Shown here one piece after another: positions 1-13,871 of a stretch of 64,000 nucleotides of DNA. The DNA comes from Tyto alba. Taxonomy: Eukaryota; Chordata; Aves; Strigiformes; Tytonidae. The notes under the pieces are model-generated. The model did no database searches, was not told where the DNA came from, and saw only the letters and a list, made by a program, of their open reading frames with translations. Position 1 is the first letter of the stretch. Every line of letters starts with the position of its first letter. The position numbers and the translations under genes are program-made. The stretch spans positions 706,501 through 770,500 of the forward strand of contig NW_024881313.1 of assembly GCF_018691265.1 (NCBI RefSeq). Direction: 5' to 3'.

Positions 1-3000
1 GAGGTTCTCCATAATGTGCTTCAATCACTTTATACCATTAGTAGTATATTATATCACAATAAATTATAAGCATCTTGAGCTCTCTCTGGATTTGCCTTGC
101 AGCTTTGGGTTATGAATCACATCTCACTTTCAGGTGGAGGCTTTTTTTTTTGGTGGTCATAGTGATGGCTATCATGCTCATGTCCTGCAATTTGCTTTTG
201 GCATTGGTATGATAATTTATTGCATAATAACTCTTTTAAGGATTCATTGTAAATCTGGAGAACTAATTTTAATACAAATCTCCGTGCAACTTTTATTTTT
301 GTTGTCTGAGGAAGCAACAATGATATTTAATTAAACACTTTCAGGAATGTTGTTGACTTGAACCATTGCAGTAGTTTCATCATGTTGGTGCCCTGAAAAC
401 ATTTACTAGATTGTTGAAGTGGAACTAATGTTCCTTTTGATGGCACAAAAAGGGACGAGACATGTAATATATATAGTTTCATATATTGGAGGTCAAGAGT
501 CAAACAGCAGAAAAAAATAATGCTGACTTTTGCCAAATTGCATTCCTCGGGAGATTTTTTATTTAAAATGGTAGAAAGACAAAAGATTATAATACCATCT
601 TGGAAGACATGTCAGAAGGTTGTTGGTAATCAAGTGAATGAGATTAGGATTTACTTACTTTATTCTCTGCAGGATTCTTTGACCAAGGAAGTTCAATACA
701 AGATGTGTTCACTCAGTATTGAAAGAAAGATATTTACAGTTTTTGCTGGAGTATTCTATATTAAGTTCTACAATTTTTATTGAGGTATCCACAACATATA
801 CAGGGCAAAAATTGGATCTGGATTTTTTCTTTGTTTTGCTTTTTTTTTGCTTCTCCTTTTGGTCTGTAAATATTTTTCCCCCAATATTTACTGGTTGCGG
901 GAAAAGCTACACTGCCATACTTTTTCATTTAAATTGTGGGAAAATGGTTTCAGCAGCTCTCTCCCTGATTCCCTGCCAGCTGGAGGCAGGCAGCTGCCAG
1001 TTCCCCACCCCTCCAGCTGCCTCTAGAGCTGTGCTGGATTTAGCAGAGGTGTGGTGCTGTGTTTGAGAGAGGCAACCAACGAGGATGGCTTTGCAAATGC
1101 CTTCTGCAATTTTGAAAAGCTGCACAGGAACAGTAATTTCTAAGATTAGCTTTTACACCTGGAAATAGTCTGACTAAAAGAGAACGTTCAGCAATTTTAT
1201 GGTCTATGTTGTATTTATTCTCATGTTATAAATTTAATTACTAAATTGTGTGTGATATTCGGGATGCAGGAGGGAGTGTAATATTAATTAACAGTAGAGA
1301 TGTGTCTGCTGCAAACAAAGTTGGAACTTTACAATGAGCATTTTCTGTACATAAAAAACTATAAAAGGCAATCAGATATGCAGTTGGAGGGATTGTTGGC
1401 CTTGAGTGATCATGTGTTCTTTAGCAAAGCACACATATTTGGTCCTTGAGCGTTCAATGAAGGTAATGACAAGCTCTATTAAAAAGGATTGTATGCTTGT
1501 ACCTTGATTAAGACGAGAAATGAGGAGATAGGATCAGCACAAAGATACTTGTGTGAAAGTGGTTCAGAAAAGGGGAAGGTGGAAACTAAGGGTAGTTATT
1601 TGGATGTGATTTTGGTGGGGATGGCTCTCATTTTGAAACTGGGGCTTAGCTGAGGAGCTACAGAGTTTACTAAATGTGTCAGTGGAAGTGTTAGGTGAAG
1701 GAGGCTACAGAAGTCAAGGCTAACATGGATTTTGCTCCTTAGGTTTGGATAATGCCATTTTTTTTTCTGTAGGCTGTTCTTTGTAGTTGTATTATTCTTA
1801 TAATATCACTATCCCTCAGATATATCTTTCTTCCTTCCCCGCCTTCTTGGCTGTGATACATCAGTTGCACTCCGTTCTGATGTTGCTTAGATTGCCATAT
1901 TGATATTGAATAGATATGTTCTATGATTTTTCCAGTTTCTCCCTTTAATACCAGAAAGCTCATTGTCTGGAAGAATCCAGTCCACAGTAGCTAGCTGTGG
2001 TTCCCCGCATGCCTCTTCCTTCATCACCATCTTCTGTTCACAGTCCCTCATTCACTTCATCTTTCCAACATCTTCTGATGCAAACATTAAATGTGGAAAT
2101 ATGCAAAGTCTGTAATGGATAGAAAAACTCTAATTAGGAAGAAAAAACTGGCAGTGGGAGATGGGTGAGTGATTACAGGGAACCTTCTCACAGCTCTGTT
2201 CCTAAGAAGCTTTCACTGCAGCATCTTTTTAATATTCCTTTGCTGGTTCATCTGGAGAAACACTTCTAAAATCTGGGTAAGCAGAGGACAAAAAAAGCAT
2301 CCAAGGTCAAAAACCACTGGAGTAAGAGCTTTGAAGCTAAGAAGGCAGCATCAAATGATGGAAATAATTGGGTAGTTTCTTCAGCTTCTCTTTAGAAAAT
2401 TAAGCCCTTCTCCGTGTTTTAAAATTTGCCTGAAAATATTTGGCTGGCTGGCTGGAATTTGTAGATTTGGTTTTAATGCATTTCCTAAGCATGAAAGGAA
2501 ACACTTTAATAAGCAAGTATTATAGAAGATCGAATTGTGTTTCAAATGTATCATGTTAAATATTAAAACAAATGTCAGTCTTCAAAGTTTGAAAAAGAAA
2601 TATATAAGCCCTAATGTGACCTTAAATATGACAATGCCATCAGTGCCTTTATGATAAATTGCCAAAGGCAATAATCTGTATCTGTAATCAGATATGGCCA
2701 TAGTATCTGTGAAGTTAGATTTCTGCTTATGCAGGCAGCTCCTTTCAATTAATCAAAAAATTGGACTTAAAAGCAGAATGCAATCTGTTAAGATGCAAGA
2801 CCTGGCAAGTTTCGTGTTTCTTCAGTAGTATAAAACCAAACAGCTTTAGTTGTTGATGGAATTAAACTTTTCCCTAGATGTCTGTGATATTACTGACTTT
2901 TTCAAGAAGCACCAAAAGTTGGCAAGTGGATAAAAGAGGAAAATGTTTTTAAATACTTTGCTTTAAAGTACAAAGGTGTGTGTGTTGTGTTTGTGTGTGT

Positions 3001-3902
3001 TAAATGGTTGCCTGTATATTGTTAGCTACTGGAATTGGCGAGCACTTATCTCTAAGTTTCATGGTTTTAACCAGGTTTTTAAGCTTATGAATTAGTTATG
3101 GAAGAGAAGAGTGAGAATCTGCAGAGGAAACTTCAGAGCTGTCTCTGTTTCAGTCTGGAGAGAAATCTGGAAAACATGGTTGCACCCAAGAATGTTTTTG
3201 TTTGTCTAAGGAAGAAGCTGAGACAAGTAGAGTGCTGAATAAATGAATAGGTAGTCATTGGGATGGTAAGGACAGCACATTTGTTTTATAAATCTGAATG
3301 GGATGGCTGTAAAGGTGAGTCAGGCAGGGCTGGTAATATCTGGAGGTCACCCTGGCAGATCTCCTGTGTGGGAGCTGACAAGAAGAAGGGTCAGCTGAAA
3401 ATGTAAAAATATACATGTTTTTAATCATATGTTTCAATTTCTGTTGAAGTTGATAAAGAGACTAATTTTCCTCTGATGATCTTGACTGAGACAACAACTT
3501 TGGATCAGCTTCCTTAAAACTCTTTAGGTCTCTGATATACCAGGTCTCCAATCTGCTTTTCTTTTACTAACTTTCAAGAAATCATCACACTTTTATTGCT
3601 GCTTTGATTTGTAACAGAAACCTAATAATTTGATTTTGGAAAGTTTTGAACAAGTCCGTCTCAGATCACACAACACTTCAGAATTTGGATTTAGTTTTTC
3701 TTAATTGTGTGTTGCACAGAAAAATATCTTTTAAAATATTTTCAAAAAAGGAGTGCTCTTTTGTGTTCAGCCTAGTACTTAATATTATTAATTAATTTAT
3801 GAAGTAGAGACTGGCACAAATCCTTGGTTTTATTTAGTTTTAGCACTACCCAGGATGGATAATAAAATAAACAAACTTCTATGGCTATTAATCATTTTAA
3901 GT
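1..3902. other. AT-rich non-coding stretch, no gene seen
   Basis: No reading frame here exceeds about 115 codons, and none has a recognisable domain, codon bias or paired splice signals. Local structure is limited to a short GGCT repeat near 2441-2455 and a TG-rich tract at about 2976-3001. A good donor-like site lies near 3315 (AAAG before GTGAGT), but the sequence upstream of it has stops in the relevant frames and no convincing acceptor. It reads as intronic or intergenic vertebrate DNA. Confidence 0.6.
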
Positions 3903-4095
3903 CCATACCACCTCCCACGTTCCCCTTCTTAAATATGTTTTTGCAGAAGCGCAGCCACCATCACTAATTGGCTCAGCCCTGACCAGAGGTGGGTCTGGCT
4001 TGGAGCCATGGGAGGTTTCAAGAAGCTTCTCACAGGGGCCACTGCTGTAGCCCCCTCTCCCGCTACCAAAAATGCTGCCACAGAAACCCTGCACA
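3903..4095 (-). mobile_element. Truncated antisense LTR fragment related to the 30.3-31.4 kb LTR
   Basis: Read on the minus strand, this segment lines up in order with the first ~200 bases of the LTR at 30259. Shared landmarks are a TG-initiated start with GGGTTT, then GGTAGCGGG, TGTGAGAAGCT, GGCTCCAAG, CAGACCCA, CTCTGG, AGTGATGGTGG and a TATTTAAGAA promoter-like box. The 5' LTR end falls at about 4095. The copy stops near 3903, soon after the TATA-like box, so most of the LTR is missing and no target duplication can be assigned. It differs from the 30-kb copy at many positions, so it is probably an older or different subfamily member. The 65-codon frame across it is not a gene. Confidence 0.8.
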
Positions 4096-7000
4096 ATGCT
4101 TCATTAAAAAAATAGTTATCTTTGTTTTAAAATGGCACCAGGTTTATTTTAACAATATTGATTAATTAGGTTTCTGTTTAATGATGCATAAGCAAGGTGG
4201 AGGGTAGCTAGCTGTGTACAGTACAAAGCACTCATTGAAGTGAGGCTTGAGTTGAGTGCAGCAGGTCCCTGCCTGTACACTGGAACATGTATTTAAATCC
4301 CTGCAAGTTCAGCACCTCATAGACAAAACAGAGGTGTGAAACAGGAAAATGCTGATGTTTTGCATCTGAGGAAATGAGAGAGATGGATTTTTTAGAGTCA
4401 GGAATCATCATTTTAAAAAACAACACCAAAACCCAAAGCCAACAGAAGTGAGTTAGGGTAGGTGTGTGAGATTGCTTTGAGCTTCTTGTAGCTAATTCTA
4501 TCTAATTCAAGAATAAATGACTTCACATTTTCTAAACAAATTTGGCAAATTGTCTGAATTAGCTGTCATGAACTGTAAATGATCTGCTTCTTGAGAACAT
4601 GTGCCTACCTATTTTGTATATGTAAAAGCAATTTAAGATTTCATGGTGTGTGAAAGCATTTGTAGGTGGACCTTGCAGATAAGAAATAATAATATTCAAA
4701 AGCTATTTTGTGGTTGATATGTTCTAAATCATTGGAACTTATTTTAGAACAAGGCTGATGAAGGCTGTCTGAACCTGTGTGTCTGGGTGCATTACTATTT
4801 TTAGCACTGACCCTAGTCCTTGTAGAAATAGACTTACCCTCAAACAGTGGTACGTCTTTAAATTAAATGGGATAATCTCTTTCTGTTGCCCTTATGAGTT
4901 TCTATAAATCTGTTTCCTTCATTGTTATGCATCACACAAAAGGTACTAAAAATAACTGCTTAATTTTTTTTTTTAGTGCATACTGAAACAGATAAAAATA
5001 TAAAGTATATTTTGTTTTTATGTAACTCCTGCTGGGCTGATATTACTCCCTTTTAATGTCATTTTGTGTCAACATACCCAGCAAAAGCTGTAGGACCTTA
5101 AATACCACCCACACAAAGAGTCTCTGATTCCTGCAAGGAGTAATTTTCGTTAAGTATCTACCCAACAGATGGATCACATTTTCCTTCTATGGTAGAAACA
5201 GTTAAAGTAAGATGGAGCCACAGGAACATTATATTACAACGTAGTTTCAATTCATTTTACTTGCTATCTTCCTGTAACTTGCATAGCATCTTGAGACATT
5301 AATGATCTTCCCCTTTTAGTAGTCATAAAAATTTTCATAATGTGTTGTGTTTTCCTTTGTTTTAAAACTCTTGCCTGGCTTAGAAATTTAATACGAAGGA
5401 CTTTCATCTGACCAGCCATTCTTAAGTTCAGATAAGAATGGGAAAGGTTTCTGTTGCTGAGATGAATCATTCTTTTGGCAAAGAGTTCATGGAAAAACAG
5501 TTGTTACATGCAAGATGCTATGATAATAGTTCATGGAAAAATGGAGAAGAGAATTACTGCTCTGTAACTTTGCTAGGTACGTGCCTGAATAGATATTACG
5601 CTGTTTTTATGGAACTTTTCTGAGTAAAATTGTGTTGGCTGTCTGGACTGGCTGCGTTCACTTTTCTTAGCCAGCAGAACTATTGTTGAGAATGACTAGT
5701 ACGGTCTTAAAGACTAGATTGTGAAATAGGTATTTCATGGGAGATGGGAACAAAGCTGAGCTGACAAGTATTGTATAGTAAATGAAAAGGAAGTCTTACT
5801 TTTTAACCTGTCTCATGGCTCTGTAATTCCTCTGTTTTCCTGACAAAATTATTTTTCTACTAATTTAACTCTTGTCGAGCTTTGGATTTCCACTTTTTTT
5901 CCTTTTTGACAAATGACCCCCTATTTTTGGATGGCAATCACGGCCATCACTTTTTGATGGATTGACGGTGTACATTCCTGCAGTTACTTTGGATATTTTT
6001 AATACATTTCATGATTAACAGTATAGAAACACTACATTTTAGTTTCTAATCCTCCAAAATGTATTAACTCTATACTCTTGAAATATTAGTTAAACATAAA
6101 TTAGTGTACAGCTTGCCACTGTGGGTCTTGTAAGCTAACGTTTAATATACACGCTAGTTAAATAGAGAGGATTTTTCCCAGGACAGAAAGACTGTTTATG
6201 ACTAACTAATTGCCAGCGTCTGATACGTTATAGTATTGCTTCTGAGAGATAGGCCCAACTTCAGATCTCATTCCAGTGAGATACAGTGATGTTATTAGTA
6301 ATGTCTTCTCATGGAAATGAGAGGAGATACAAACTCTTGATCCTTGATATGTAAAAGAGGGCAGATAAAGTATTGGATTGTGCTCACCTTGGAGGGAAGA
6401 TATAAAGAGTGGGAATGAAGTGCTTAATGCCAAGTTGCATGGGACTGCATCAGAGCTGGGGCACGGCTGACTGGAGAGAAAAGAAAGAAAGAGGAGCAGA
6501 GGAGAAAGTGAGAAAACTATGGAACACAGCCACACAGCAATAGGGATGCGGGGAAAGAATTCAGTGAAGAACAATCAAATGGTCAGTTAGATATTGCCCC
6601 ATGTGACTATGTATTAATCAAAAGGGGAGAAGATCTGGAGCACGGATATCTGGGGCACACCAGGAGTGTTGAGCCACTACACACAAATGAGGGATTAAGT
6701 ACTGCTCCACAGTCATCTGAGAGAGAGAGAGTTCAACACTACTGAGAGGTTGTATTTCTATCATCTTAGTATTTCAAGTAAGACTAAGAGATCTGGTTTT
6801 TGCTTTTTTTCCAAAGCTTTTAAATCTGTGAAGACATCTGGACTTCCATGCAATTTCTCCTTCTATGGCTGAAGTGAACAGTATCCATTTCCTATAGAAA
6901 CATAGGAGCAACCATAACTACTCTGTTGCTGCACTCTCTTAATTTTCAGTAATGCTTGAGACAATATTTCCACTCTATGAGGCTTTTTCAGAAATGTCTT

Positions 7001-10000
7001 TTTAATACATTTTACCCATAAATAAGTTTGTGGAAGGAACAAGTGTAAAGAGAAACTACTTCAGGATATCACAAATTCATCTTTGGGAATACAATATCAT
7101 CACTCAATGTTCTTTGAAGATTAGAGAACTAGATTGAAAATCTCTGGTTTGTAAACATCTTCCTATTATTGGCACTGGGACACCCTAGAACCCTTTTCTT
7201 AGTGACAAAGCATAGCCATTGTGTTTTTTCTTTTCTCCTTGAAAAGCTATTTGGGGTCTAGATCTTCTGTTTTGATGTTGTCTGGCTACCACTGATGTTT
7301 ATAATGTGCGTTTAATGTATTTTGCACTATGACCATTTAATTTTCTTTTATTATTAGCTCCTCAATTTCTCTTGGGAAAAGGAAAAAGAAGATTAAGATA
7401 AATTATAGATACAGATGGATTATCTGTCATTTACAAATGTCCTTCTGGAAGAATTGTGTTTGCTTTTCTGTTCTGCAACCCTGTATGGAATTATTCTCCC
7501 ATCTCGCTAGCACATGAACTGTTACTATGCAGTCTCTCACTGTAGTAGCCATGTATAATGCATGAGTTTTTCCTTAAAAAGTTCCCTTCCATTAGAAACA
7601 ATACACAATTACACACTGCTTCAAGTGGTGTAACAGGGGAAAGAGGGCAAAAAAAAATAATCTATTTGGAATAACTTCATTTTCTAAAATATTTGTTTAT
7701 ACTATGAATTTCAATAATTAATGTACAGACTAAAATATTTTGCTTATCTTCTTCTTCCAGCTGTAGGGTCAGCACCTATAGCTACACAGAAGGAAGCCAG
7801 AAAAGCTTCCAGACGCAAAGCTGACAAGTGCAGTGCTTCAGCTGCAGCCTCAGCATATGCTGCAAAACTGCATACGTTACTGCACAAATGGGAATGTGGT
7901 TGTTTTTTTCTGGCCAGATCACTGGTGTGTTGTTTAGGCTTTTTCCTCTGAATATAATTTTTTTCTTTTGGTATTATAGAATGTGTATGACACAGCCTTT
8001 ATGTAGCCTTTAATGTAATAGGAATCGTTCCTGTTTCCTTTCCTGCTGTAAAGCTTGTTTACCTTCAGGAGTCAGCTAAGACATTTGTGAACTAAAATCT
8101 CCTTGTTTCTCTGTAGCAAATTCCTTAGTAGCTCTATTGTTGCAGTGTATTCACTCTAAAACAGTGAACTTTCAAGTGTAGAGACTTGATAGTGCTGTTG
8201 GGCTATTTTTATTGTTTAAACAAATGCAAGTAGTAGTTGCAGGTAGGCATTATTTTCTCTTAAAAATGTTTTTCTTAAACCCTAAATTTTGAAAGCTTTG
8301 AAATGCGCGGGGATTTTTTTCTTCTTCTAGAGCAGTAAAATAGGATAAGATTCTCAGATTAACCTCTTTTATATGTTATTGACAGGAAGAATAAAATTCA
8401 GTGCCTGTAAAAGAAATGGAAAAGCTCTTCTTATGGATGTATATTCTAAAATTTTGAATACACATAAAGAAGCAAGCAAATACTTTGAAAGTATGAAAGT
8501 TTTAAATTTGTATTACTTTGTCCTGCATTATTCACATTGATTTAAACATAAGATCATGTCAGATTTGCCATACATAGACTCCATCAGTTTTATTTGTGTG
8601 ACTGAAGTGCCATGACTTCCATGAAAACTGCTTGGAGAAATACAAGAGGAAGATGATTAGAATTATCTGTTCCTCAAGGGGAAAACATGAAAAATATTTC
8701 TGCTAAAACAGAAAGGTCTAAAGGTAATTGTGGAAATGGGGATGAATGTGATTATCTCAGAGGTACCAACACCTAAGAGAAGGTTGCTTGAGAACTACAA
8801 ATATATTTAAATTTTATTAGGGAAAAAAAAACCAAACCAAACCAAACCAAAAACCATAAGCCCCAAACCCCTGTTTCCATAAATGTTTAGATGAAAAAGA
8901 ACTAACATATCCACATAATAAAGCAAAGAAATTATACAATTTGCCTTCAGTTGTAACTGAACCATGGTATTGGGTTTATACCTGAAATTACTCAATTTCA
9001 CTTCGAGCATCCCAATTTTCATTAGTAAAAGGGTTTAATATATAGGAGAGAGAGAGAAATGAGAGATTCAGGAATAGATGAGGGACTCATTCATTATAAA
9101 GTATAGTTAAAACAGATAAATATAAATTTAATGGAAATATGATAAATTATTAAGATGAAAATATAATAAATCCCAAATCACATAAATAATTGAGACCCTG
9201 ATTCTGTCTCAGGTGAAAGGAAATTATTTCTGTTTGTCATCAGCAAGCATGTATTTGAAAAACTATATTTAAGTGAATAATCTTATGTCATTATTTGGGT
9301 GGACTGCTGATGTGTGTGAAGACTTGTAAGATCAAGCTGTTAGCATTGCTACACTAATTAAATAAAAATTCTTCAAACATAAAGGTAGGCACATCTGTAG
9401 TCTAGATATGGCCTCTGATGTTCTGTATGTCCCAGCAATAAAAATATTTCCTAGTAAGATTTGCATATTTACTACCATTTTGTGACCCACTGCAGAAACC
9501 CTGAAACGTCATAGAGAATGGGAAAACTGTGCTTGCACAAAGCACAATTTAATGTCTGCCAAATTTGTGTTCTATCCTATAGGTTTATGCTTTTTCTGGA
9601 GGCTTATATTTAAGTATCTCTTTAGTATGTATGAGTATTTTTGTGTATTTGTACATCTTAAGAGACCGGAAAGGGAAAGGTTTTTCAATGCTAACAACAG
9701 AATATCACCTTTAGCCAAGGAGGCATAACAGATCAAAAGATGTATGCTTCTTGCATCTGATAGACAAAGTCTTGCAACCTATTTCTTAAATGTACACCTG
9801 TGCAAATGTGACCACTAACACAATGGATACACAACACATCTTAACAAAACTTTGGTGTATACAGACAGTATATATTCTGACAATTTATGTAAAAAATATT
9901 CTAGACAACTGGCTTGCTTTGATTCTTTTTAGCTAATTTCCAAGGGATTATCTTCACTTTGTTAATGTTGTTTTCTCTTGAGGAATGCTTTTTCATCTTT

Positions 10001-10699
10001 CAAGCAGACATAAACTGATGTGCTAATGCTCATGTTTCATTTAGGAAATCATTTGCTGTCAGGATCTGACATGGCTTTTCCTCGTGCCATAATTTCATGA
10101 ATTTAAGAGAAGACTGTGAAACCAACAGAATTTTTGAGATTCTTAGTGTCTTGGGGCAGAGAGATGTTTTGATATACCCAGAATGAGTAATGTTCGACCA
10201 GTTTTGTATTTAGACAATACTAAACCATATTGAAATGTGTCTGGGTGAAAAAAACATCTACGCACATTGCATCTTCCATAGTTAAATATGCTAAATTTCT
10301 CATTTGAATTTTGATCTGTAAAATAAAGGTTGGATTTTCTTTGTTTCATAGAGGGTTTAAGGTGGGTGTGGTTACTGTTATTTCTGGGATTTGTATCATC
10401 ATTGTCCTCAGCATCAAATATGTCATATAAAGATGATAATGAAATTTGTATACTAGCTACAATGTACTGTAATGTTAGAGGATTGCTTTTTTCCTTTATT
10501 TCATTGCAGTTACAATACATTATATTTACAGAGTTCTACAGTTTTATTAGAATATACTTTCTGGATGAGAAAAAACTGTCTGACTACTGAAGCTGAGCAA
10601 TTTTCAGGTGAACAGTTAAATCAGTGCATGTTTTCAGGGATAATTACTAGCTACAGTTGCCACTTGCACTCAGTAGAGGTTTAAAGCATTGGAATAATT
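4096..10699. other. AT-rich non-coding stretch, no gene seen
   Basis: This is low-complexity-poor AT-rich DNA without a supported gene. A 122-codon minus frame (6206-6574) has no recognisable domain; its hydrophobic start arises from an AG/CT-rich strand. A frame at 7721-7951 follows a good acceptor-like pyrimidine tract ending in CAG at 7760, but has no matching donor or recognisable product. Simple repeats are GA runs at 6719-6731 and 9045-9057 and a pentameric AAACC run at 8823-8855. Confidence 0.55.
8823..8855. repeat. (AAACC)n microsatellite
   Basis: An A run followed by about four pentamer units of AAACC and a trailing AAAACC. It is a simple-sequence tract with no sign of function. Confidence 0.85.
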
Positions 10700-10882
10700 T
10701 AAAACACTGACTAATTAATCCCTGCCACACTGCTGTGAGGAAGATAACAAATGCCATACTGTACAACCATGGTAGAGATGATAAACTGAGGTACAAATCT
10801 AAGTTTGTAGTTAAACCAGGTTTATCACCCAGTATACCTGAATCCTAGTCAGTTGTGTGCTTTAACCACTAACACTCATTTG
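10700..10882 (+). mobile_element. Ancient MIR/CORE-SINE-like relic, sense
   Basis: The order of motifs follows the MIR family. There is an AATCC…CACACTGCTGTGAGG stretch, then GATAAACTGAGGTACA (family: gatgaggaaactgaggcaca), a decayed 'associated with nearby cleared positions' block, then CCTGAATCCTAGTCAG and TGTGCTTTAACCACTA (family: gtgctttaaccactaga). Divergence is high, as expected for a SINE family that spread before the bird-mammal split. It has no gene and no visible target duplication. Confidence 0.75.
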
Positions 10883-12799
10883 AACTAGAAGGATTAACAA
10901 AGAGTTCATATCTCAGAAAAGAAGAAAAATCATCCTTATTATCAGAGATTTTCACATTTTTTCTGTAGAGTAAGTTGATATGAGCATGATGTTCTGTGGC
11001 TTGGGTCATTCACCTATCTTTTTAATGCATATCAATGCATTAAAAGGCAGTTAGAGATAGACATAAAACTCTGATGTGGCACATGTAGATTTGTTCATTT
11101 CATTTTATTACAATGTGATCCCAATACCATACAAAATTACATTTGCTTAGTAAGGACTCTATCCATTAGGCAGTGGATTTTTGAGCTGAAAGAACCATTT
11201 TTAAAATTAAAAAAAAAAAAAAAAGAATAAAATAATAGCCCTATTATTAGATACACTGCATTTGGGGCTCTTATGTCTGAGTTCATGACACATCAGAACA
11301 ATTACACTTATTATGTGCATTGCACAAGAAGTAGTATCTTTATGTAAAGAGTCTGTCAAGCACGGCTTAAATCTCTGCATACTTATTTTTCATCACAGAC
11401 AGCTAAATTCTATTTCAGCTAGAAACTTTTCCATTCAGAGAAACCCAATACCTAGAAATTCCCCAAAGTTAACCAAACAGTAAATGTGTAGCTGTGTTTT
11501 ATTGTTCAGATCAGCGTACAGCTTTCATGTGAGTAACCTTACTGCAGTAGAGATGATTATATGCTCTAGGAAAATATTAACAAGTATAAGGCAAGATCAG
11601 AAGATAATTGATACATTTTAAGCTAAATTTTAGTAAAGGATCATATCTTATTTAAGAATTAGGGCCTTTAGGAAGGTATTAGTTAAAACCTTTCAGACTT
11701 TGAACGGTCAGCTCCGTTGTTATTTCAGGATAATTATGTAATGTTTCAAAGTAAAATTACAAAAAGGAGTGAAATTTTTGTTGCAAAAAGTGAATATCTA
11801 AATGGAAGGTTTGGGATTTCTACCTCAATAACCTCATATAAAATATGAGTTATAGAAGTCACCACAGAGTTCTGCCATGGCTTTGAAAAAAAAAAAAAAT
11901 CCTCTTTCCACCAGGGAAAATTACACTGAAGTAAGCAAGCTATTACAACTTGAAACAGAAGACTTTATAATATTATTTTTTCTATATACTTAATATTGGA
12001 AAATGTACTAGCAATCAATATGCTGAGCATGTAATGAAATTTAGTCCTGATTAGGAGTTTGATCTTCATAGTCAAGGAAAAGAGTTTAGCTTTCATAGCA
12101 ATATACTGTTTTATTTGTCTCTGAAATTACCAACTGGGCTGGCAATTTTCATGATAAATTTTTTGAGGAGTTATGTGGCCACTAATACAATATATCTCCA
12201 AGGATGAATGGACCCGAGAGTATCACTGGTTTCACATGATCTCTCTCTTCATTGTGAAAAATTATAAGGAATCCATACCTTGGAGTAAACAAAAACATAG
12301 TTCTCACCTGTAGGACCTCAAATTAAATCATACTTTATAAATACAGAAGTTTTAGGGCACAATGCCTCAGATTGTGCAATGAAAAGATAATTTTTAGTTA
12401 CTTGCTTTTCTGCCAATTGCTTTGGTATATAGATTAGAGTCAATATTTTAACCAGTATACAGAGTTCCTACCTACAGCATTTTTAGTGCATTTTAGTATT
12501 TTAATATTAGCAGTTACTGACTTTCTTACATCTCACTGAAGTATTTTGAAAATATTATGAGATTTCTACCTCTGTATCAATCTATATTTGTAGTGCTTCT
12601 ATTTTTTTAAAATAGTCAGCTTGGACATGTTTAACTGCAATAACCTGGATTTTTTTACTTAGGATTGTTTTTTTCAATTTATGAACAAATTTGTACCATT
12701 TTATATGATAATAGAGTGAAAAAAATAGTATAAATCTTTGTGACTGACATGAGTGGCCAACAGCTTCTTGGTAGTACAGTAAGAATCTTTTTGTGTGTG

Positions 12800-12827
12800 T
12801 GTGCATGCAAAAATACACACATGCACA
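12800..12827. repeat. Short inverted repeat beside a TG tract
   Basis: TGTGCATG (12800-12807) is matched by CATGCACA (12820-12827) across a 12-base spacer, giving an 8-bp perfect stem. A (TG)n run leads into the left arm. It is probably a by-product of alternating purine/pyrimidine repeats. Confidence 0.6.
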
Positions 12828-13871
12828 TCCATAGATACATATATCTAGATAATTCTGAACACTGGTCAGGATATCGCAGGGAAATGTGTTGGTATCTAAC
12901 AAAGCCCACAGGTGTTCTAGTATTAAAATGCTATAATGCATAAATCAGTTAAACAAGGATGTACTATCAACTGATGCCACAGCCATGTGAATACTTAATT
13001 GTATCCTTCTGTTAAGCTTGCAAGTCTTCATTTTAGATAGGGATCATAGTGATGTAAAAAAAATGTGTGAGTGATAATCGGTGTTACTTCTTGGCTGGAA
13101 AAGTAATATTACTTTCAGATTTACATTGGAGAAGGACTCTGTTCCACCCTTACCCAAAGGTGAATGGAAAGAATTCGTGCTGGTCTTGGAAAGGACTCTG
13201 TTTTTACATCCTAGATACTTAAAACAGTAATTATGTGAAAGCCTCCATGGGAAGTACAAGCAACTGGAAAGCTTTTCCCTCAAGTATGTCCACAGCCCTG
13301 TCAAGCCAGCTATTTCCCACTCTTGTTAACAAATTTAATCAGTCAGTTTTTGTTTACACTTTGAATATTAAATTTCAGATAGGTTTTCTATTGATTTTAT
13401 ACATAGACACACACTTAAAATATCTATACGTGTTTCTGAGGGTATATATTTATAAAAAAATATGGGTCACAAAATATGATATACTGAGGTACATTAAATA
13501 ATGTAATAATGTTTGTACTTTTCACAATTGTTTTTAGAAAGAGATAAGAGGATGCTGTGCTGAAAAGTGGAAACGTCATTTAATGTTCCTGTTTACCTGC
13601 ATTATTAAGCTCATTTGTGGATGTTTGATATTTTAGTTCTTGTTACTCTTAAGTCCTTACTCCGTGTCCTGCCTAATAAAACTCTCCCAGTTAGTTTAAA
13701 CAGGTCTTCATTTGGAGAGATATATGGTTTGAAGATCTGTAATTTCTTTAGCAGTAAGCTCCCTTTTGTTGCAGTGGGAAGAGGGCTGAGATCTTCTGCT
13801 TCTCTTGTCTAGAGAGCGCGCATTTGGGGAATAAGAGGAAGTGAAATCCCAGCACTGGAATAAGACCTCAC

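Noticed and set aside
6206..6574. 122-codon minus frame with a hydrophobic start
   Set aside because: The hydrophobicity comes from an AG-rich plus strand read in reverse. There is no recognisable domain, and a donor-like site (GTGAGC near 6383) interrupts it without a matching acceptor.
7146..7175. miR-30-like seed (TGTAAACATC)
   Set aside because: The match stops after ten bases and the flanks do not form a precursor hairpin.
7742..7951. Strong acceptor-like tract followed by an alanine-rich open frame
   Set aside because: No usable donor bounds it before the frame ends, and the peptide is unrecognisable; it is probably a chance frame.
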